Below are positions 39,180 through 42,640 of a stretch of DNA of 42,640 nt, piece by piece. The stretch is from an uncultured Eubacteriales bacterium (GTDB taxonomy: Bacteria > Bacillota > Clostridia > Christensenellales > Borkfalkiaceae). Below the pieces are notes generated by a model. It was not told the DNA's origin and made no database searches. It saw nothing but the letters and a program-made list of their open reading frames with translations. The stretch is from assembly GCA_902465495.1 (NCBI GenBank), contig CABQND010000007.1, forward strand, positions 1 through 42,640. Direction: 5' to 3'. The position numbers and the translations under genes are program-made. Position 1 is the first letter of the stretch. Each line of letters opens with the position of its first letter.

Positions 39180-42100
39180 ATGCAGAAGAGTTATGGAAAG
39201 GGCAAAACGCTATTGCTTTCATTTTTGATCGTAGTGCTTTGTGTTTCAGTGATTATAGGCGCAACTTTTGCATTGTTCTCAGATAAAGAGCAAAAAAAGA
39301 TTGGCGTACAGAGCGGTGAAATCGATGTGATCGGCACAGTATCAATGGAAGGTGCATGGTCGCAGGGGCAGTCTACGGACGAACGTGTTGCCGCAGTAGT
39401 GAATAATGACGGAGAAGGAAATTACAGCGCGACTGTTGCGCAGGGCGGTGCGTTTTCTGTAACGCCTTCGGGCGATATTTCATTAAATAACATTTCGCTC
39501 GGCGACGGTGCGGCATTTAAATTGATTATTGAAAATGCGAGTACTGTGGCAGTCAAATACAGAGTATACATTGATGTAGCGCCTTCCTCCAACAAGGAAT
39601 TAGTGACCAGCCTTGCTTTTAATACGGGTGATGGTTCGTCTTCCTATTTTGCAGGTACGGAAAGCACATTAAATTTATTGGGTTGGACGGAATGGGAGAG
39701 CGGCAGCACGCAGGAGCTTTCCTTTGAGATTTCTCTTCCTTGGAGCAAACAGCCGGTATTTGACAATGCAGAAAATCCTATAACAGAGAAACTTGCGGCG
39801 GATTTTACACTATATATCGAAGCTGTGCAGGCAAATGCTTTTGTTGAAGATTTTGCAGTGAACGGCACAAATGCGGACAGTTTGGAAGAAGTTTTCGATG
39901 TGATTGCATCCGATTCATCGACCAATGAATTTTTGGTGCAGGTCGGAGCGTTGTCTGAAGTGAAATGGCCTTCCAATGCGCAGACCGCTTTGGCAGGAAA
40001 AGATGTTACGATTATCGGCGCGGGCGTTGAATATACTTCGCTCAGCGGTGAAATCATCGTACCGGAAAATACGAACATTGAGATCAAAGGCGTTGCTATT
40101 ACGGGCAATATTTCTTGTGGGGATTCTGCTCGGAACGTGAGTACGTTTGGATTGCGTTCGGGTGCGACGGCCAATGTAGTTCTTAGCAATGTTGTTCTTG
40201 TCACCGAAGCGGACAGCACGGTTCCGGCGATTGATCTCAAAGGGGTTGATTTAACACTGAGCAATTCGCAAATTGTATTGAAAGGCGCAGTGAAAGATGC
40301 AAATTTGGCGGCTATCAAGATTGACGGTGCAGCTGCGAATTTGTCAGATGTAAATATAGAAGCTACCAGTTCTACGGAAGGTGCGAATTCTTACAACTTA
40401 GTGGGGATTCAAGCTGTAAACGGCGCGCAGATATATGGTGAATCGATCAATATTGATCTTAATACAAATCATTATGCGGTAAGCGGCGCGCAAGAGTGGC
40501 ATAATTTCTGTGAACAGGGAATTCGCCTGGAAGGCTCGACGGCGCAGATTCTGGAAAGTACGATCAAAGGCGGAGCCGGAGTTGTTTTGCGCACAGATTC
40601 TTCTTTCACTATGAACGGTGGTGCCATTGACAGTATTTATTATGCAGTAACAGGCAACAATCTGACAGGGAAGGGTAACGCAACATTGTTGGGCGTGACT
40701 TTAACGTCGGAAAAAACCGCGGCTATTTATATTCCTATGCAGGGCGAGATTGTGATCGGGGATGGCAGCGTTGTGCAGGGACCTGTTGCAATTGAAGCTA
40801 AGATGGGGCACTTTACGATCACCGATACAACTTTGATTTCGACTGCGGATGCAAAAGAAGGCTTGAAATATGCGGAAGCGACGGGCGGTAACAGTGAACC
40901 GGACGGCAGCGTGATTATGCTCAATACAGAAGCATATAACGGCGATTCTTGTGGCGGAGATAATTCGTTTGTTGTGAAATTAGGCGAAGGAGTCGTTTTG
41001 CAGAGCGAAGCCGGTAAGTTGATCTCTGTGTACAAATGGAATAAATTGGAACAGACGCGTTCGTTTGATTTTGGCGGATATGCGGACGAAGTACATTATT
41101 ATGTAAACGTGAATGATGTGGCGCAGAAGGCGCCTGTGTATGCAGACGGCGAATATTATGCGACGCTTGCGGAAGCTTCGGGTGCGGCATCGATTATCAT
41201 TCTTGCAGACAATACGGCAGAGGAAGCGGTTGCGCTGGCGGGGAAAACGACAATCAATGTAAAAGAAGGTGTAACGTTCCTTGCAAATATTACCGTTGCG
41301 GAAGGTTCGCAAGTTACAATTGAAGGCGCCGGCACGATTCGGGGCGCAGATGCGCATACGATCATAAACAACGGGACTTTGATCATCAACGGCGACGTCG
41401 TGATCGATAATATTAAACATGCAAAGGCTGCTGTTTACAACGCATCCGGCGCGAAGTTTGAAATGAATGGCGGCTGGTTAATGCGCAGTGCTGAGGCGGG
41501 GAAGAGCCCTTCCGACAATGGTGGGAATTCCTATTATGTTTTGGAAAACAAAGGAATTGCTTTCATCAGTGCTGGGACGATTAGCTATGATCGTGATTAT
41601 TCGCAGCATAATTATAGCAGTTTGATCGAAAACGGTTGGGCAGATCCCGCGCAAAACATTTCCGGGCTTGATGCAGAGATGACGATTACGGGCGGATATT
41701 TCAACGGCGGATTGAATACGGTCAAAAATGATGACTATGGTGTGATGGCGATTGAAGGCGGAGTGTTTGAAGGAGCATTTTACCGTATAGTGCTTAACTG
41801 GAACGTTCTTTCGATCAGTGGCGGTGAATTTAAAAATGCACCTATTATGATAGATAACGATAGCGCTGAAGAAACAAGTATTGGCCAGTTGACGATTACG
41901 GGCGGAGAATTTGCTGGCGAAATCTATATTTACAACACTGATAGCGCGAACATTTCGGATGCGACAATTATCGGTAATGGTAGCGGAACGGGTATTTATA
42001 TTGAAAACGCATCGGTAACTTTGAAAGGCGGAACAATCAGCGGTTTCTCGATCGGTGTATTTGTCGGGTCGAGGAGCAACGCAACTGTTTCTGATTTTAA

Positions 42101-42640
42101 GGCGGAAGGCGTTACGTTCAGCAATATTTCCAGCAAAGGGATTTACGGCGAAGCGATCGGTGTACTTGAAGTAACGGGTTGTACATTTACAAACGCCGGG
42201 ACGGTAGGCGATGACGGGATGGAAGTGACTGCACGTTCTGCATCCGCGATCGACGTAAATCAGCTCAAAGCAGGTACAAGGATTACGATTACGGACAATA
42301 AATTTGTGCAGTGCGGAGATCCGAATGGTTCGACTTCCGGTGCGATCAAAGTGAAAGTACGTAATACTGTGGCCGATGATGAAGAAAATGAGCTTGCGAA
42401 TGATGGAGATGTCACGGATATTGCGGCCGGATTTAAGGGTTCATTCGATGAAGGTGTTACGATCAGCGGCAATACGTTTGAAGACACGCAGTCTGCAGCA
42501 GACATTGTAATCGGTACAGCCGGCAATGACGGCAAGCCGAATACTTACACCGATAATTTCGAATTCGCGCAAGAAAATAACGTGAAGACGGTTGCGGGAG
42601 AAGCGGCAGAAATTGTAATTGTCAATAATGCGGCAGAAGT
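39180..42640 (+). CDS. Giant SipW-dependent surface protein with TasA-like N-domain and beta-helix-like body (3' end outside window)
   Basis: AAAGGAGG at 39163-39170 lies just before the ATG at 39180. I read the frame to the window edge without a stop: 1,153 codons. The signal ends in VIIGATFALFSDK. Residues ~32-220 are a TasA-like domain (FKLIIENASTVAVKYRVYI; LSFEISLPWSKQ). From ~220 on, short strand-turn units recur, rich in Gly, Asn and Thr, with patterns such as ITGGYFNGG, IEGGVFEGAF, ISGGEFKNA and ITGGEFAGE, as in right-handed beta-helix adhesins. It should be a long rod on the cell surface. It is built like the protein at 7.6 kb. The attachment mode (LPxTG or other) lies beyond the window. 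Confidence 0.9.
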   Translation, partial: MQKSYGKGKTLLLSFLIVVLCVSVIIGATFALFSDKEQKKIGVQSGEIDVIGTVSMEGAWSQGQSTDERVAAVVNNDGEGNYSATVAQGGAFSVTPSGDISLNNISLGDGAAFKLIIENASTVAVKYRVYIDVAPSSNKELVTSLAFNTGDGSSSYFAGTESTLNLLGWTEWESGSTQELSFEISLPWSKQPVFDNAENPITEKLAADFTLYIEAVQANAFVEDFAVNGTNADSLEEVFDVIASDSSTNEFLVQVGALSEVKWPSNAQTALAGKDVTIIGAGVEYTSLSGEIIVPENTNIEIKGVAITGNISCGDSARNVSTFGLRSGATANVVLSNVVLVTEADSTVPAIDLKGVDLTLSNSQIVLKGAVKDANLAAIKIDGAAANLSDVNIEATSSTEGANSYNLVGIQAVNGAQIYGESINIDLNTNHYAVSGAQEWHNFCEQGIRLEGSTAQILESTIKGGAGVVLRTDSSFTMNGGAIDSIYYAVTGNNLTGKGNATLLGVTLTSEKTAAIYIPMQGEIVIGDGSVVQGPVAIEAKMGHFTITDTTLISTADAKEGLKYAEATGGNSEPDGSVIMLNTEAYNGDSCGGDNSFVVKLGEGVVLQSEAGKLISVYKWNKLEQTRSFDFGGYADEVHYYVNVNDVAQKAPVYADGEYYATLAEASGAASIIILADNTAEEAVALAGKTTINVKEGVTFLANITVAEGSQVTIEGAGTIRGADAHTIINNGTLIINGDVVIDNIKHAKAAVYNASGAKFEMNGGWLMRSAEAGKSPSDNGGNSYYVLENKGIAFISAGTISYDRDYSQHNYSSLIENGWADPAQNISGLDAEMTITGGYFNGGLNTVKNDDYGVMAIEGGVFEGAFYRIVLNWNVLSISGGEFKNAPIMIDNDSAEETSIGQLTITGGEFAGEIYIYNTDSANISDATIIGNGSGTGIYIENASVTLKGGTISGFSIGVFVGSRSNATVSDFKAEGVTFSNISSKGIYGEAIGVLEVTGCTFTNAGTVGDDGMEVTARSASAIDVNQLKAGTRITITDNKFVQCGDPNGSTSGAIKVKVRNTVADDEENELANDGDVTDIAAGFKGSFDEGVTISGNTFEDTQSAADIVIGTAGNDGKPNTYTDNFEFAQENNVKTVAGEAAEIVIVNNAAE

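Overview
The window looks like a low-to-mid GC Gram-positive chromosome, probably an anaerobic member of the Bacillota/Clostridia. The reasons are strong AGGAGG-type ribosome binding sites, TTGACA/17 bp/TATAAT promoters, lipobox and SipW-type signal peptides, a ylxY-like gene next to an M16 peptidase gene as in Bacillus, a DUF1540 protein and an L-lactate dehydrogenase. I saw no tRNA, rRNA, CRISPR array, insertion sequence or phage gene. TGA, TAA and TAG are all used as normal stops.

Layout. 1-6.8 kb is housekeeping: the 3' end of mutS2, a NodB-fold protein, an M16 zinc peptidase, two base-excision repair enzymes (a hypoxanthine/uracil-type glycosylase and an AlkD-like protein), tex and acpP. 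6.8-10.6 kb holds a Cys-rich lipoprotein and a large surface protein with a SipW-type signal peptide. Its reading frame is cut by one in-frame TGA before a GLUG-repeat domain. 10.7-18.2 kb holds an orphan protein, a HAD phosphatase - asnA - glycerophosphodiesterase group, a DUF5677-like protein, ldh, and a small conserved gene with dinB. 18.3-24.4 kb is a three-gene minus-strand operon of secreted proteins (InlB-type B-repeats, ConA/LamG-like domains, one calcineurin-like phosphoesterase). It is divergent from an ArsR-type regulator, with a palindrome between the two promoters. 24.4-28.2 kb has a YkvI-like membrane protein and an SsuABC/ThiXYZ-type ABC importer. 28.3-35.3 kb has valS, a calcium-type P-ATPase, rplI, a DUF1540 protein and a Nudix hydrolase.

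The most unusual part is 35.6-42.6 kb. A strong promoter drives a tightly overlapping set: a small anchored protein, an ER-type (SipW-like) signal peptidase with a coiled-coil tail, and a membrane-anchored acidic protein. Three proteins with SipW-type signal peptides follow. The last has a beta-helix-like body and is still open at the window edge after 1,153 codons. This resembles the Bacillus tapA-sipW-tasA matrix-fibre locus but has a different accessory set and a very large surface protein. The TGA-interrupted protein at 7.6 kb is probably a distant client of the same signal peptidase, since its promoter carries the same 13-bp motif in the same register.
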